From Smithellaceae bacterium (GTDB lineage: Bacteria > Desulfobacterota > Syntrophia > Syntrophales > JAQULV01), in the NCBI GenBank assembly GCA_028718405.1, contig JAQULV010000101.1:1-6002 (forward strand): 6,002 nucleotides of DNA, given 5' to 3'. The number at the start of each line of letters is the position of its first letter. Position 1 is the first letter of the stretch. A program made the position numbers and the translations under genes. Positions 5,265-6,002 of this stretch are shown piece after piece. Below the pieces are notes generated by a model. The model ran no database searches, was not told where the DNA came from, and worked only from the letters and a program-made list of their open reading frames with translations.

Positions 5265-6002
5265 GAGCTAATCTCCGCTGACGAAAGCGCGTCCCGCGCG
5301 CGGCAGGTGCTGCACATCTGCAGCCGGCGCAGTTGTCTCTCGCCTTCATACATCCAGTGTCCAATAAGTTTTTCCCGGATCCGGCGGATCATGGCCTCTG
5401 ACGCGAAGGGGGCTCCACATTCTATGCAGCGGGCGGCTTCCACTTCGCGGACTATGGCGCCCTTTTCGACCGCCTGACGGTCACAGAGGAGCCGCGGTAT
5501 CAGACGGATCGCGTCTTCAGGGCATGTGGCTGTGCACAGACCACATTGGTGGCATCTCGATTCCACAAAAGAGAGACGCGGTACATCTCCGCCCGCGGTC
5601 AGTGCCTCCGTAGGACAGGAGACGGCGCAGGCCATGCAGAGTGTGCAGCGCTCGGCATCGACCGTTACGGTACCGAAGGGTGAGCCCGCAGGCAGGGAAA
5701 GCGCCGGCTCACGCGTATCGGAGCGGTCATACAGGTACTGCGCGACTGCGCGCGTAAAGGCGCATTTGTTTTCGGCTGCGGATGATATCTCGTTGGGAAG
5801 CAGGCGTTCCAGAGGACGAACCGTCGGGCTTGCGGAGTTCTTCCCAGAATCTTCCGTGACCCTGTCGTCGTCGGACTGGATGGCATTTTCCGATATGCCC
5901 AGTCCGCGCAATAGCGCCCTGGCCATTCTTATTTGTGCGTTCAGGGCATCCCGGATAGCCGGCGGATAATTCGACCCGCCGGCCACGACGACCCGGCCCA
6001 CT
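5249..6002 (-). CDS. Polyferredoxin-like 4Fe-4S protein, C-terminal part
   Basis: At least the last 250 residues of an iron-sulfur protein lie here; the frame is open to the right edge and the gene is probably cut there. The first in-window codon is GTG and could in principle be a start, but the sequence begins inside what looks like a folded domain (GRVVVAGGSNYPPAIRDALN). Numbering from that codon, Cys119, 122, 125 and 129 form one C-x2-C-x2-C-x3-C-P motif and Cys150, 153, 156 and 160 a second: a classic two-cluster ferredoxin domain. After it, Cys192/195 and Cys230/233 form two C-x2-C pairs 34 residues apart, a possible zinc or additional metal site. A low-complexity charged linker spans about 42-75. 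No membrane segment is visible in this part, so a cytoplasmic location is likely. Similar large ferredoxins accompany this type of formate dehydrogenase in proteobacteria; an electron-transfer or assembly role is inferred. The exact function is unknown to me. Confidence 0.75.
   Translation of the reverse strand, partial: VGRVVVAGGSNYPPAIRDALNAQIRMARALLRGLGISENAIQSDDDRVTEDSGKNSASPTVRPLERLLPNEISSAAENKCAFTRAVAQYLYDRSDTREPALSLPAGSPFGTVTVDAERCTLCMACAVSCPTEALTAGGDVPRLSFVESRCHQCGLCTATCPEDAIRLIPRLLCDRQAVEKGAIVREVEAARCIECGAPFASEAMIRRIREKLIGHWMYEGERQLRRLQMCSTCRARDALSSAEISSWIAR
5273..5276 (-). promoter_or_regulatory. Ribosome binding site of the TorD-like gene
   Basis: GGAG on the minus strand is 8 nt before the ATG at 5264. 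It lies inside the coding end of the upstream gene, consistent with coupled translation across the 16-bp overlap. Confidence 0.6.

Overview
The window carries one strand-consistent gene cluster, transcribed right to left on the minus strand, for a respiratory formate dehydrogenase exported by the Tat (twin-arginine) pathway. In transcription order it holds: the C-terminal part of a polyferredoxin-like iron-sulfur protein (cut by the right edge), a TorD-family maturation chaperone, a beta-barrel outer-membrane porin, a small Tat-signal protein typical of formate dehydrogenase loci, the molybdopterin catalytic subunit FdhA, and the first 31 codons of the iron-sulfur subunit FdhB (cut by the left edge). 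Gaps are 14 to 42 bp and the first two genes overlap by 16 bp. Five of the six starts are preceded by a readable Shine-Dalgarno sequence; the sixth gene begins outside the window. I see no internal promoter or terminator, so a single operon is the simplest reading. No intergenic stretch approaches 300 bases, and I found no tRNA, rRNA, mobile element, CRISPR array or large repeat.

How the genes fit together (family knowledge plus inference): formate crosses the outer membrane, possibly through the operon's own porin, and is oxidised to CO2 in the periplasm by FdhA at a bis-pterin Mo or W site. Electrons pass through the FdhA [4Fe-4S] cluster to the FdhB clusters and then presumably to a membrane cytochrome b encoded beyond the left edge. 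The TorD-like protein would hold apo-FdhA until the cofactor is inserted, before Tat export. The 66-residue Tat protein and the polyferredoxin-like protein are recurrent but poorly understood companions of this type of formate dehydrogenase.

The organism is a Gram-negative bacterium, shown by the C-terminal-Phe porin with a Sec signal, the Tat substrates and the periplasmic enzyme. DNA is moderately GC-rich. The FdhA/FdhB/small-Tat/TorD/ferredoxin set is like that of beta- and epsilonproteobacteria, while the porin, with its N-terminal helical hairpin before the barrel, reminds me more of deltaproteobacterial (Desulfobacterota) or Nitrospirota porins. Taxonomy is a guess. Apart from the porin inside the operon this is a recognisable locus; I do not see evidence for a wholly new system.
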